A stretch of 64,000 nt of DNA from Deinandra increscens subsp. villosa (taxonomy: Eukaryota > Streptophyta > Magnoliopsida > Asterales > Asteraceae): NCBI GenBank assembly GCA_039602395.1, contig JBCNJP010000008.1, positions 22,337,817 through 22,401,816 on the forward strand, written 5' to 3'. Both the position numbers and the translations under genes were made by a program. Shown here piece after piece: positions 44,797-55,511 of the stretch. Every line of letters begins with the position of its first letter. Position 1 is the first letter of the stretch. Under the pieces are notes generated by a model. It saw only the letters and a list, made by a program, of their open reading frames with translations, searched no databases and was not told the origin of the DNA.

Positions 44797-45827
44797 TGTT
44801 AGAGCATAATCGGTTCGTCGTGTAAAGTATCTGACTAAGAAGAAGATGCAAAGAATTCTGGCCGCGAAGTGGAGCACGAAGTGGATGAGTTCGTGTTATG
44901 GGTGAGAAAAAAACCGAAAAAACCGAACCGGAACCTGAAAAACCGCAAAAACCGAACTGAAAAAAACTGAACCGAAGTAATAACCAAAAAAACAAACTGA
45001 AAAAACCGACTCGAAACTTATAGTTCGGTTTCGGTTCTGGCTGGAAAAAAAAACAAACTTAACCGAATGAATAATATATATAAGTTTTTAAGTTTATATA
45101 GACATGTAAGTGTATTTTAATTAAATTAATTGCAGTTATTTATAATTTTTGTGTAGCTTAGTTGACATTTACCTTTGCAAACCAACCAGATACCTAAAGT
45201 TCGAGTCCCCTCTCAATCTGTTATTTCATTTTTAAGTTGCAACTCATCTTCTTCCTCTTCTTAACATTGAAGACGATGAAGATTGGGGTCAAGATTTTTA
45301 TTGTTAAAAACTTTTGAATTTAAAACCATTTTTTATTTTGTACGGTTACATGTGTTTTTATTTTTTAATTTGATGGTTATAATGGTACTTGCTTATTACT
45401 GTTATCTATTTATTTTCTAATACTAAACATTTTAAGTTTAAATTATTTCAACCATATATTAAAAAAAACCGAAACCGAAAAAACCGAAACCGGATGGTTT
45501 TTTTTTTCTAAGAACCGAACAATTTGGTTTTCGGTTCGGTTTGAGCAAAACCCAAACCGAACCATGCTCACCCCTAGTTCGTGTCCACAAACTGCTAGTT
45601 CGTGGACCTCCGGTTCGTGGACAGTATCTTAGGTATAAATATGTAATTCTTTGTATTTGCAAGAAGACTTTTAAGAGAGCTTTGTGAGGGTCCAGATTTT
45701 AAGTGTATGTATTATGTAGTGTGTTTCTATAGTGATCATCGAATTCGTTTATAGTTGGATCTTTGTGATTTCAATAAACAAACATTTAATTATATCTCGT
45801 TCCTTGTCTAAACGGTTAATCAAACCA
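44797..45827 (+). repeat. H1 3' LTR, interrupted by a hAT-type element
   Basis: Starts TGTTAGAGCATAATC. TATAAATA is at 45634-45641 and CAATAAACAAAC near 45770. Motif copies GTTCGTGGAC/GTCCACAAAC lie directly upstream of TATA (44853-44896 and 45577-45625), split by the inserted element. The 3' edge is placed at AATCAAACCA (45827) but is uncertain; no 5' LTR partner survives. Confidence 0.7.
44897..45576. mobile_element. Non-autonomous hAT-type DNA transposon
   Basis: An exact 8-bp target duplication, GTTCGTGT (44889-44896 and 45577-45584), flanks termini TATGGGTGAG and CTCACCCCTA; the right terminus inverted is TAGGGGTGAGCA. Both subterminal regions are packed with AACCGAA / TTCGGTT repeats. 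The 680-bp interior codes for nothing. An 8-bp TSD with GGGTGAG termini is characteristic of plant hAT elements. Confidence 0.85.
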
Positions 45828-45831
45828 ATGG

Positions 45832-46866
45832 TAAGATCCCATTCAGGTCTTTACACAGTGAAAGTGGGAGCACATCACCATGGATTTTGTAACTAAGCTA
45901 CCTCGATCAGCTAAAGGATATGACACTATTTGGGTGGTCGCGCCATAGATAGATTGACAAAAGTGCTTATTGCTTACCTATAAAGGACTCATACTTTTCG
46001 GAAATGATGGAAAACTAAGTATCAGTGTGATTTTTGTGAAGCATGTTGTGTCAATGTCTATTGTATCGGATAGAAACACTCGGTTCACTTGAAGGTTTTG
46101 GAAGAAATTTTATGAACAAATGGGAACAAGAATGCTTATCAGCACAACATATCATCCACGGACGGATAGGCAGAGTGAAAAACAATTTAAACCTTGAAAG
46201 ATATATTGCGGGCATGTATTTTAGACTTTTGAGGAAGTTGGGATAAACACATGCCACAGGTAGAATTCTCTTACAACAATAGCTACCATGCTAGTATCGG
46301 TATGCCGCCATTTGAAAGAACTGGGAAGTAAAGAAGTGGTCAGATCGACTACCGAAAGACTTGATATAATTAAGGCGCGACTCAAGACTGCTCAAGATCG
46401 CCATAAATCTTATGCTGACAAAAGAAGAAGACCCATAGAATTTATAGTTGGTGATTATGTTTTATCGAAGGTGACGTCGTGGAAGGGCGTTATTCGGTTT
46501 AGAAAGAGAGGAAAGTTAAGTCCCCGGTATGTTAGGTCGTTTAAAATTTTGTCACGTGTTGGTGAAGTTGCTTATCGCTTGGAATTGCCAGAAAAGATGA
46601 GAGGTATTCATCCTACCTTTCATATAGCATACCTGTGAAAATATCAAGCGGATGATACTGCTCATATACCGTTAAAAGAAATTGAGATTGATAAGAGATT
46701 GCGATATGTAGAGGAACCTATTGCAATTATCGATCATCAAGAGAGGAAGTTGAGAAATAAGACCATTAAGATCGTAAAGGTGCAATGGAAGCACCATAAG
46801 GGTTCAGAAGCTACATGGTAGAATGAATATGAGATGCGGGAATCTCATCCTGAGTTATTTACCAAC
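45832..46866 (+). pseudogene. pol: G1 gypsy integrase and chromodomain end, broken
   Basis: The integrase core starts with KWEHITMDFVTKLPR and DTIWVV near 45870-45945, with frameshifts to about 46290. A better stretch (46288-46638) reads DRHKSYADKRRRPIEF, then WKGVIRFRKRGKLSPRYV and HPTFHIAYL. After a TGA (46636-46638) the end is VKVQWKHHKGSEATW, a stop, and ESHPELFTN, a gypsy C-terminus resembling E3's. RNase H and the integrase zinc domain are missing, so this does not join 17445-19010 directly. Confidence 0.8.
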
Positions 46867-46896
46867 TAAATAGGTTTCGAGGACGAAACCTTGTTT

Positions 46897-46909
46897 AAAG
46901 GGGTGGAGT
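46897..46909 (+). other. G1 polypurine tract
   Basis: AAGGGGTGGAGT immediately before the LTR start TGTAACACC. It includes the common gypsy layout of GGACGAAAC shortly upstream. Confidence 0.75.
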
Positions 46910-47524
46910 TGTAACACCTCGGCTTTTCATGTTAAAAAGGATATACGAAATTAAGTTATTAATGAATGTTTAATTACTTGGAAGTCATAGAAGATTAAAA
47001 ATGAGGAATGTGAGCGAAAATGGGGCTCAATTCCGAGTTATAACGAAGCGGGAAATGCGAAAACAAGTTTTAAGTTTTCTGCCAGACGCGCGATACGGTC
47101 GTATTGCATTAACCGGATACGGCCTGGCATAATATGATCTCATTGGCTAAAGGGAATACGGTTGTATCGTATTGACGACTATAAAAACATGATTTTGAGC
47201 TCATTTGCTCATTTCGGCTTGAAATTCTTGAAAGCTTTTGTAAACATCCTTTGGGACATATTAAAGGCTGAGATCAAGCAAAGGAAGGCTTGGATGATTT
47301 TTCTAAGTGTATTCCTTTATTTTATTCATATTCTTGAGTAAATTGCTGGATTATGATGAATTAAGGAATGTATGGCTTAAATCAGTTCTGTGAAAGGAAG
47401 ATTTGAGATGATTTGATGCTGATTTGAGAGTTCTATAAGCTTAAGGTAAGCTTTAATTATGCATGCATGGACTATTTCTAATTTTAGAAAGATAAGGGTT
47501 TGTATGTTGTTGGTGCAAAATATG
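46910..47524 (+). repeat. G1 3' LTR, left part
   Basis: Starts TGTAACACCTCGGC. TATAAAA at 47180-47186 has an array of ATACGGTCGTAT-type motifs directly upstream (47085-47175). The sequence is cut at ATATG by element N and resumes at 53974. Confidence 0.75.
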
Positions 47525-48023
47525 TGTGACGTGTGTGTATTCCAGTTAGTGTCATTAGTTGAGTTAGTTAGAATAGTTAAATCAAGTTAGAGGGTACTTT
47601 GTGTAAATCTATTAAAGTAGAGGGACTAGAGTGTGATTTAGTAATACTCACATATATGAGTTACGTAAATCATGAATTGAAGAAAATCTCAGGCTGCCGA
47701 ACTGCTTCCGAACCTAGAGTTCGGAAGTCAGGTACTGGATCTAATATATATGTTTTGAAGTTCGGAGGAAGGGCCAAGCTCCTGCATAACCGTTATTCAG
47801 TGAGATCGATTTCTAGAGGGGAGAGGTTTTGATCTTGTTTTTATTGAGAGAAATTGTTCTAGATCATGATTAGAGGCTAGCAACGAGTTCATTACATGTA
47901 ATCGTTGATCAATTCGTGCTATAAACTGAGTTATATTTACGATTTTGTGTTCTTGATTTCGGGGTAAGTTTCGGTCCAAATTCGGTGTACAAATCACTAG
48001 ATCCGACGCTCTTTGAGTTTTCA
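47525..48023 (+). repeat. N 5' LTR
   Basis: Matches 53457-53973 but lacks 21 bp right after the opening TGTG. TATA-like AATATATATG near 47744-47753; CCGAAC / GTTCGGAAG motifs directly upstream (47693-47729). Ends GTTTTCA. Confidence 0.85.
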
Positions 48024-48025
48024 AT

Positions 48026-48037
48026 TGGTATCAGAGC
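48026..48037 (+). other. N primer-binding site (initiator Met-tRNA)
   Basis: TGGTATCAGAGC, two bases after the LTR. Confidence 0.92.
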
Positions 48038-49136
48038 ATTCCAGGCGTGATTCTACACCATTTTTTTGATCGAAATGTGTTGGAATTTGATGAATTAGAT
48101 TCGAGTTTGACTTTTGCAAAGTCAAACTGTTGAGTTTGAATCTGAAATTAAACATCAATTCGTGTTTGTTCATTCGTTTGTTTGATTGTAGATCATTCCT
48201 TACATCAACACGCATCTATTACAAGTTACAGAATTGATTTTGGTGGTGATTTGCTAAATTTCGAAAAATCATGTTCATGTTCTTCATTCTAAGGTTCATC
48301 AATGGTGGATTTTTTAATTCTCAACCGTTTTGATTGATTTTTGTTGTTATAGTCTCCGTTTAAGAATAGAAATTCGTTGGTACCATTATATTTCAAAATT
48401 ATCCGAGTTTGATTGAAGTTTGATTTCATGTTCATCAAGTTTTTTTTAAAGGAAAAAGTCGCTACTTTCTTTCTCATTGTTCACTGTGATTCGTTGATTA
48501 AAACCTATCAACAATGGTGCTAGTTTGATTCCTCTCGATCTCACGAACCCGTAGCAACTTTCGGATTGATTTTTCGTCAATAATTGCAAAAGTTATGATC
48601 GTTTGAAGTTGTTGGGTGATTTAAAATTTATCTCGCCGGAAAACTTATTGTCGCCGGAAAACCCCACCGGAAAAAGAGGAGAATCCGGCCAAATTCTTGC
48701 AAGTCGACTATTTTGTCTCATTATAAAATTTTTATTTTGGCCCCTCCTAGTTTTAGAAATTCTACAAAACAATTTATACAAGTTTTCTTATTAAAAAAAA
48801 CACAAAGACTTTTATAAATAAAAACATCATCATACAAAAAAATAATAAAAAAAACATTTACACAGTTTTTGTGTTCGTTGAATTGTTTCGTGAACGCAAA
48901 ATATTTTTGCGTTTGTGGAATCAGTTTACAAACATAAATTTTCGTTGCTTATTTCTTTCATAAAAAAAAACCAAACATTTTGTTTATCAAAGATTTTTTT
49001 TTTATAAAAATTTCGGTGATCAAAAGATTTTATTACTTGGTTAATTGAAGGCTTGTGATTGTTCATCAAGTGTTTTTGAGATTCAAAGGAACCGGGTTCA
49101 CAATTCAAAGTACTTCTTTGGTGTGATTACAAGAAG
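48038..49136 (+). other. N untranslated leader
   Basis: 1.1 kb, AT-rich, with poly(A) stretches near 48790-48990. Around 48630-48690 there are four GCCGGAAAA-type copies, perhaps a small leader array. No ORF over 63 codons. Confidence 0.6.
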
Positions 49137-51455
49137 ATGGCAGGTTATTACCGGTATTCATCTTCTGATACTTTGATGATTTTCAAAAGGATTGACAGTG
49201 AAGTTCCAATGCTACTTTAGTTTGATGATTATCGCAAATGGAAAGGTCAATTTGAAGTGTTCTTGGTTGGTATACACAAATATCTTTGGAATCCAATTCA
49301 AGATGGATATGAGTTCCCAGTTATTAAAAATATAACAAAGGGAGGTCTAAGAATATCACCACCAAAGATACTATCAGAGTTGATTGAATATGAGGTTATA
49401 GATTATGATAGAGAAAAGATAGCTTATTATGCTTTGATGATGGCATTATCTAAAGAGATCCTCTGTCAGTTCAAACAGTTCAAGACTTCGAAAGAGTTAT
49501 GGGATGCTCTTGCTCAGAAATATGCTGAAATGAATGAATCCGGAAAGAAGAATGACATTCAGAAATCTACACCCTATGCAAATTGTGAGATTCTGACACA
49601 AATGTGTACTGAATATATTACCAAACTTGACAATCATCAAGAGCAAAATACAAAGTTGCTTGCTGATTTGAATAATATGAGTTCAGAATACATAAAGTTT
49701 TTGGAGGATGAAAAAATCTACAAAGAGGAAATTGATGCCTTGACAAAAGAAGTGTCAGAATTGAAAGTCAAGCTTGAGATCAAGAATGAGGAGATAAATG
49801 GTGTCATTCTGGAAGACACAACGATATTTCCAACTCAAAAGTCATCTTCTGACATATCATTGACATTCTCTGAAAAGATTGCATTGAAAGAGAACAAAAT
49901 TCTTCAGAAAATAGATAGACTTGTCAATGGTATTCAAAATGACAAAGAGAAGATCCAGATAGAAAAAGTGTTTGAGGATGTCCAGGTTCACAAAAACAAA
50001 GACATTCCAATTGAAGAAGTTCAAAAAGATGGTTCTTCAAACTGTGAAGCTGCTGAGAATGAATTGAAGCTTAAGCATGAGAATGCGGAGTTGATTGCAA
50101 AAGTTTCAAAGCTGACTGAAACAAATGATGATTTGATAAAGGAAGTTGAGAAATGGATGAAAGAAGCAAATGATATGGCTGCACTTTTTGATGATTTGTT
50201 TGCAAAATCAAAGATCAAACTTTAAGGTCTAGAAAAGGAAGTTGCTGATCTTACTGCTAAAGAATTAAGTCATCAAGAGAACAACACGAATTTGTTAGAT
50301 GCTAAAGCTGAATTGCTTCGTGAAAACAAGCTTTTGACGCAGAATGTTGAGATTTCTAAACCAAAATGGGAAAAGGTTGTTCAAGAAATATATGATGCTC
50401 ATGATCAGTTAAGGAGAGAAAAGTTTACTCTGAATAGAACAACAGAAGAACTTATTGCAACACAAAAAGAGTTGGCTGAAGCGCAAATGAAAATTGCAGA
50501 CATGAAGATTGAAGTTCGTGATTTCAAAAGACAGTTGCATAATCTCAATAATTCATCGTCTTTGACAAATTTTTTGTGCAAAAAGGAGAATTTTCAACAG
50601 ATTTTTGGTGATGCTATTCTGAAAAATGTTCCACCTCCTGTGGTTATTGAAAATTCTATCAATACTTTGAAAGCAACGGAAGAAGTTCATGAGTATTCAA
50701 AGTTTGCTGATAATTCTTCTGAGAAGAAGAAGTCAAAGTCGCAGAAGAAAAATGAAGAGAATTTTGATGCTAACAAGCGAACTAAATATGTTTCAAGTTC
50801 CATATTGCTTGATAAGGAAAAGGTTTTTGACGGCAATCCAGGAAAAGTGAAAGTCGAAAAATTCTCGGAGATTGTAATTGATGAATCATTGCTTTCCAAT
50901 AAAAATGATTTAAATGCCAAAGGTCATGAGAAGCCTAAGTCGGTACCAGATAAATCTAAAAAGAATGGTGGTCTAGGATATGAAAGCAAAGACGAGAACG
51001 TGAATGTTGGAAATGATCTCCAAGATGTGCTTGAGATAGAAGAAATTGTGGAGGATATCAAGGTTCACAAAGAACAGGAGATTCCACTTGAGAATCATAT
51101 CTTGTGTGACCCTGAAGCTGATTTTCTGTCAACGAATTCTAAGTTAGAGTGCCAAGAGAGTGATTCTTCTCAACATTCTACAATGTCAACAGAATCCATG
51201 TCATCTCCTAAGTTGGCTGATGTGAGAGATTGCTTTTACTGCAACAAGAAAGGACATGTGATTCGTGATTGTGTTATTCGAAAAAGATTTTCACGAGGTT
51301 CATATCGATCATCATCATCCGATTCAATGATTCTCGATGAGGTACATATTAGTCAAATTCAGAAAAACCAACGACAACCAGCTTATAAGAAGCCGGTTGT
51401 TGGTAAAACCTCAAATTATGATGATTGGTCACCACAATTTTCAAAACCAAAATAA
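49137..51455 (+). pseudogene. gag: N gag, nearly intact (two in-frame stops)
   Basis: ATG 49137 (MAGYYRYSSSDTLM) keeps one frame to TAA 51453-51455, about 772 codons. It is broken only by TAG at 49218-49220 (codon 28, before FDDYRKWKG) and TAA at 50223-50225. A copia-gag core follows (MALSKEILCQFKQFKTSKELWDAL is readable at about 49440). Most of 49600-50560 is Glu/Lys-rich heptad-like coiled coil, followed by a Ser/Lys-rich segment. A complete CCHC knuckle, CFYCNKKGHVIRDC, lies at 51231-51272. There is no protease downstream. Restricting coding to gag while keeping the frame suggests selection or recent origin. Confidence 0.85.
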
Positions 51456-53456
51456 TTTTTCCAAAATGAGTTTAAAATGCCTTACTCAAATATTTTTTCT
51501 TACTATGGGCCTAGACAACATCACCAACGTCATCCAAAATCTGAGAAAATGTTAGTTGGTGAGTTGTTAAATATTGTTTCCACCTTGTCACGGCATGTCA
51601 ATGGTTCTGATTCGCATCGGGCGAAATCGTCTAAACCATTTCGTTCTTGGAAACAGAAAATGGCAACCTCGGCGGGAAACGATTTTATTGAGGATACGGG
51701 ACGACCCAAGCCGGTTTGGGTTCCCGTATTTAACTAAAAATTGTTTGAGGTTGTGTGCAGGTACTTCAAGAAGACCTATTAGTGATTGCAAAGTTGCTGT
51801 TAGTGGAGTATTTTGCTTAAGTTAGCGCTTCACGGAGTTGATATTTCATAAACATTTTTGAGCAAAATGATTTTTCAAAATCTAAAAATCCGAGGTATCC
51901 GTGTTGTTCGATCACTTTTATTTTCTTTTCTTTTACTTTCTTTCGTATCTTTAGGGGGAGAAATTTTGGAAAATTCAAAAATAGAGTTTGTTGAATTTTA
52001 GGGGGAGAATATTTGAAAAAACACAAAAATAGTGTGATGTTTGTTTCCTAAAAAATGAAAAATTAAAAAATGAAAAATATTAAAAAGAGAAATTGATCCA
52101 ACCATATGAGAAATGATGGTACATCAGCATACGTTACCATGAATAAAGTAGAAAGAAAGGCTGTAGGTACTTGCTTGACTTGGCTGAATGTGCTGAGTAG
52201 TCTGATATATGCGAGTATGATATAAAGATAACGCTTGCTTGATTGTGGTTACAAATCATGATGGGTACTGTGCATATCTGGCAAAATAATTTGAGAAAAT
52301 ACCAAAAACAGAATAAAGAGATGTTCTGGTGTATGCTTGCTTTATTTTGAAAAATTTCAACTTGTTTCATTTTCTTTATTTTGTCAAACGGTCAGACTTT
52401 CTCTGCGTATCGAAAGATCGACCTGATCGTTGTTCGTTTGACGTCCTGCTTTATTTTCTTTGGTGTTTCGTATAATCTATCGGACTTTCTCTGCGTGTAC
52501 GTAAGTACCGACCTGATTGTTGTTGGATTATACAATTTCTACTTTATTTTCTATTTTTTATTTTCCTAAACAATTGGATTTTCTCTGCGTGCCTACCGGC
52601 CGACCTGATTATTGTTTGTTTAAGGTTTTGCTTTCTTTTCGCAAGAAATACCATGAACTTGATATCTCTATGACATTTGATTCTGTATAAGCAAGTTTAC
52701 AATATCAGTATGAGAAATCTGTTGCGAGTAACTTGGCTTGAATAAAAGAAAAATACAAAAATATAAAATAAGCAGTTTGCCAGTATTCCTGATTGTGTGG
52801 GTACCATGTTATCAATGCTCGATAGATACACTTAATTTCATATCAGAAAGCTATAGACAATGACCTGCTTTAGCTGAAATAAACCAAATGGGTGTATTCT
52901 CAGTCAGCTTGGCTTGCATGCTTAGTATTTTGAAATTGCAGTGTGTACGATGCGTTATGTCTGATATGATCTCATGTTGTGGTCTTTCTCACCAAAAACA
53001 AAAAAAAATAGAGTTTAATACTATATTGCATTTATGTTTCAGTTTATGAAAAATCAAAAAGATTTTCAGTGTGTTTTGATATAAACTTTGTAAAATCCAA
53101 AAAGATCTTCTTTCTTCTTTGTTTTTGATCTCATCGACACGGGATACAACAAATTTTCAAATCTAAATGTTTTGGTTTCTCCAAAGGAGAGTTTTGTTTC
53201 CAAGATTAAAGTTATGTTGGAAAAGAAAAACTGCATTTTTGTCTTCTGAAGATTGCAGGTTGAAATCATCAAAGTCTTTCAGATAAAGATCTCAGAATGG
53301 ATTGCAAGCATGGTTATGAAGTTGTCGAAGAGTTTATCACTTTCAGAAATGGTTCAGTTGACTTAATCCCGTTCCAGTCATGTCTACCCTACATCAACTA
53401 ACAACAGATTCAAAGTGTTTGAAGATCTGATACAGCACACGTCAAGGGGGAGTTTG
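51456..53456 (+). other. N 3' non-coding region
   Basis: A short gag-tail-like stretch (51477-51737, RPKPVWVPVFN) is followed by about 1.7 kb without coding. Features: two TTAGGGGGAGAA runs (51950-52010) resembling internal polypurine tracts, the hairpin cluster 52383-52617, long AT-rich parts with repeated CCAAAAA / AAAAATAGAG, and the true PPT (CAAGGGGGAGTT, 53445-53456). Overall order matches H1 at 42246-44796. Confidence 0.65.
52383..52617 (+). other. Three tandem hairpins in the N 3' region
   Basis: Outer stems: GTCAAACG 52383-52390 with 52435-52442 (8 bp, perfect); GTATAATC 52470-52477 with 52526-52533 (8 bp, perfect); AAACAAT 52568-52574 with 52611-52617 (7 bp, perfect). Inner strings TTTCTCTGCGT and CGACCTGAT are conserved in all three. 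In the first, inner CTTTC/GAAAG and GGTCAG/CTGATC (one G-U) can also pair. The same array is at 42902-43139 in H1. Confidence 0.7.
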
Positions 53457-53973
53457 TGTAAATCTATTAAAGTGGAGGGACGTGTGTGTATTCTAGTTAG
53501 TGTCATTAGTTGAGATAGTTAGAATAGTTGAATCAAGTTAGAGGGTACTTTGTGTAAATCTATTAAAGTGGAGGGACTAGAGTGTGATTTAGTAATACTC
53601 ACATATATGAGTTACGTAAATCATGAATTGAAGAAAATCTCAGGCTGCCGAACTGCTTCCGAACCTAGAGTTCGGAAGTCAGGTACTGGATCTAATATAT
53701 ATGTTTTGAAGTTCGGAGGAAGGGCCAAGCTCCTGCATAACCGTTTTTTTGTGAGATCGATTTCTAGAGGGGAGAGGTTTTGATCTTGTTTTTATTGAGA
53801 GAAATTATTCTAGATCATGATTAGAGGCTAGGAACGAGTTCATTACATGTAATCGTTGATCACTTCGTGCTATAAACTGAGTTATATTTACGATTTTGTG
53901 TTCTTGAGTTTGGGGTAAGTTTCGATCCAAATTCGGTGTACAAATCACTAGATCCGACGCTCTTTAAGTTTTC
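53457..53973 (+). repeat. N 3' LTR
   Basis: Starts TGTGTAAATC directly after the PPT. A 26-bp opening segment recurs inside the LTR at 53551-53576, with about 70 bp between. Ends TTTTCA, followed by TATGT. Confidence 0.88.
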
Positions 53974-55330
53974 ATATGTGATGATCAAGAGATCATCAGG
54001 CTATTTCTAGTGGTTATGGTTGAGGATTTCATGTTTTAAAGTGTTAAGAATGTTTCTGGCAGCAAGAAATGATTAACAACCACTGGAAATGGCCTAATTT
54101 GCAAAATCTGGGTTCTGGCAGGATGAATACGCTCGTATGGAAGATAGAAAATACGGTCGTATTCAAATCCCAGACTGAATACGCATGTATGTTTTTATGA
54201 GTAATACACCTGTATTCATATCTGGATGGATACGCCCGTGTAGCTTGTTTGTGATACGACCGTATTTGGTCATCTGGCAATATCAGTAAGCGTATTTGGA
54301 AGACTTAGGCATAATTTGAGAAATTAACGGATTAGTTTGAAACATGTCGCGATACGACCGTATTAGAGAAAGAGAATACGATCGTATGCATGTTTGTTTA
54401 GAATGCAAATTTTTGTTTGATTGGTAAGATTGAGCCAGAGATGTCTCGTATGTTTTGTAAATTTGCAAGATTAGTAAATTGGCATCTAAACCTTGCTAGG
54501 ATGTCTTGATTTGGATACCAGTTAGAGCGAGGTTTGACGTATTTAAATAGCTGTCAAGTTGAAAGAATTAATGAGTTAAGCTACGGTGAGTTCTAAGAGC
54601 CCACTTTTTAATGTTTTACAGTTTTGGGCTGGTATGCATACTTGATAAGTGAACGGCTAAGTGTTGTCACACTACGGTGTGGAGGTTAACGAATGGTTAA
54701 GAAAGAATGGTTTTAGCACGTGGTTTTTAAAGACGGGTATACCGTGTAGCTTTTGTGAATAAGATAGAATTTTTTAACATGCTAGACGAAAAGTGTTTTG
54801 ATGAGTTAAAACTAAATAAGAGCATGAAGAAAAGTGTTAAGTGTCAGACTTCTCGATAGGGAAGTATAACCCCACAGGGAATAGTGATGGTTCCGGTAGG
54901 AACACTATACGCAGTGATGTGAGAGGTTCGTTGACGATCGGGCCTAGCAAAGGAGTCGCTCTCCTAGAGAAGTCCTTCATGGGAATGGGATGGAAAAGGT
55001 ATCTTCCTTACGTGTTAAGCAAGTATGATTGATGTATAACATGTCAAAGATGAAAATATGTTTAAATAAATGTGTATGTTTAAAAAATGTTAAAAGAAAA
55101 TTAGAACTCACCAGCATAAGCTGACTTTTAAGCATGCATATCAGGTAAAGATGAACGGCCCACTTTTAGCAAGGGCAAGGCCAAGGGTTAATGGTTGACA
55201 TCTGTTTAGGCACCCGTGAGGAAGGCTGGCATTGTATATTATATGTTTAATAGCTATGTTTTATTTCCGTTGCATATGTATGAACCTTTATAAAATATGT
55301 AATGAAGTCTATGTATCTTACCTTGTGCTT
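53974..55330 (+). repeat. G1 3' LTR, right part (end uncertain)
   Basis: Continues the sequence interrupted at 47524. 54128-54378 is a second array of AATACG.TCGTATG-type motifs, the same core as upstream of G1's TATA, so with N removed the two arrays are about 0.5 kb apart. Further right are non-coding stretches and an ATG-containing 63-codon ORF without recognisable features. No TTACA-type end is seen before the copia fragment at 55318. Confidence 0.55.
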
Positions 55331-55509
55331 ATGAGTAAATCCGACAGTGAGACGACTCCTAGACCGCCTCTGGGAACCAGGAGCCACAGAAGGCTGTAAG
55401 AAGGACCATTATATGGCTGGTTGAGATCAGAAAAAGAGAGAGAAGAAGAAGAGGGGCGAAAACTTGTGGTGGTTATATTAAGGTTAAGAACCTTCGGCTC
55501 TGATACCAA
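55318..55509 (-). pseudogene. 5' leader fragment of a short-LTR copia element, with PBS
   Basis: Just inside the LTR, the plus strand GCTCTGATACCA (55497-55508) is a Met-tRNA PBS. The 63-codon frame to its left (Ser-rich, FSDLNQPYNGPSY) may be leader or gag start; I do not recognise a domain. The rest of the element is missing to the left. Confidence 0.5.
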
Positions 55510-55511
55510 AA

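Larger units (their letters stand above)
19011..45827 (+). mobile_element. H1: gag-only copia element, 5' truncated and heavily interrupted
   Basis: H1 sequence is recoverable as 19011-24671, 31125-31202, 41883-43171, 44087-44896 and 45577-45827; the rest is later insertions or duplication. Reading across the E2 and E3 junctions restores a continuous gag context: a Tyr-Asp-Thr-Phe-Tyr string resumes with DHIGDVNFCEAL after E2, and a zinc-knuckle remnant straddles E3. Its 5' LTR, leader and gag N-terminus are missing; the left edge is fused to G1 RNase H. No pol domain is found. The 3' end has a polypurine tract and LTR. Confidence 0.7.
47525..53973 (+). mobile_element. N: gag-only copia element inserted in the G1 LTR
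   Basis: LTRs 47525-48023 and 53457-53973, PBS 48026-48037, PPT 53445-53456. The flanks read ...AATATG on the left and TATGTGATG on the right, consistent with a TATG(T) target duplication. It codes for a long gag with only two in-frame stops, and has a 2-kb 3' non-coding region with three hairpins. No pol domain. Confidence 0.88.
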
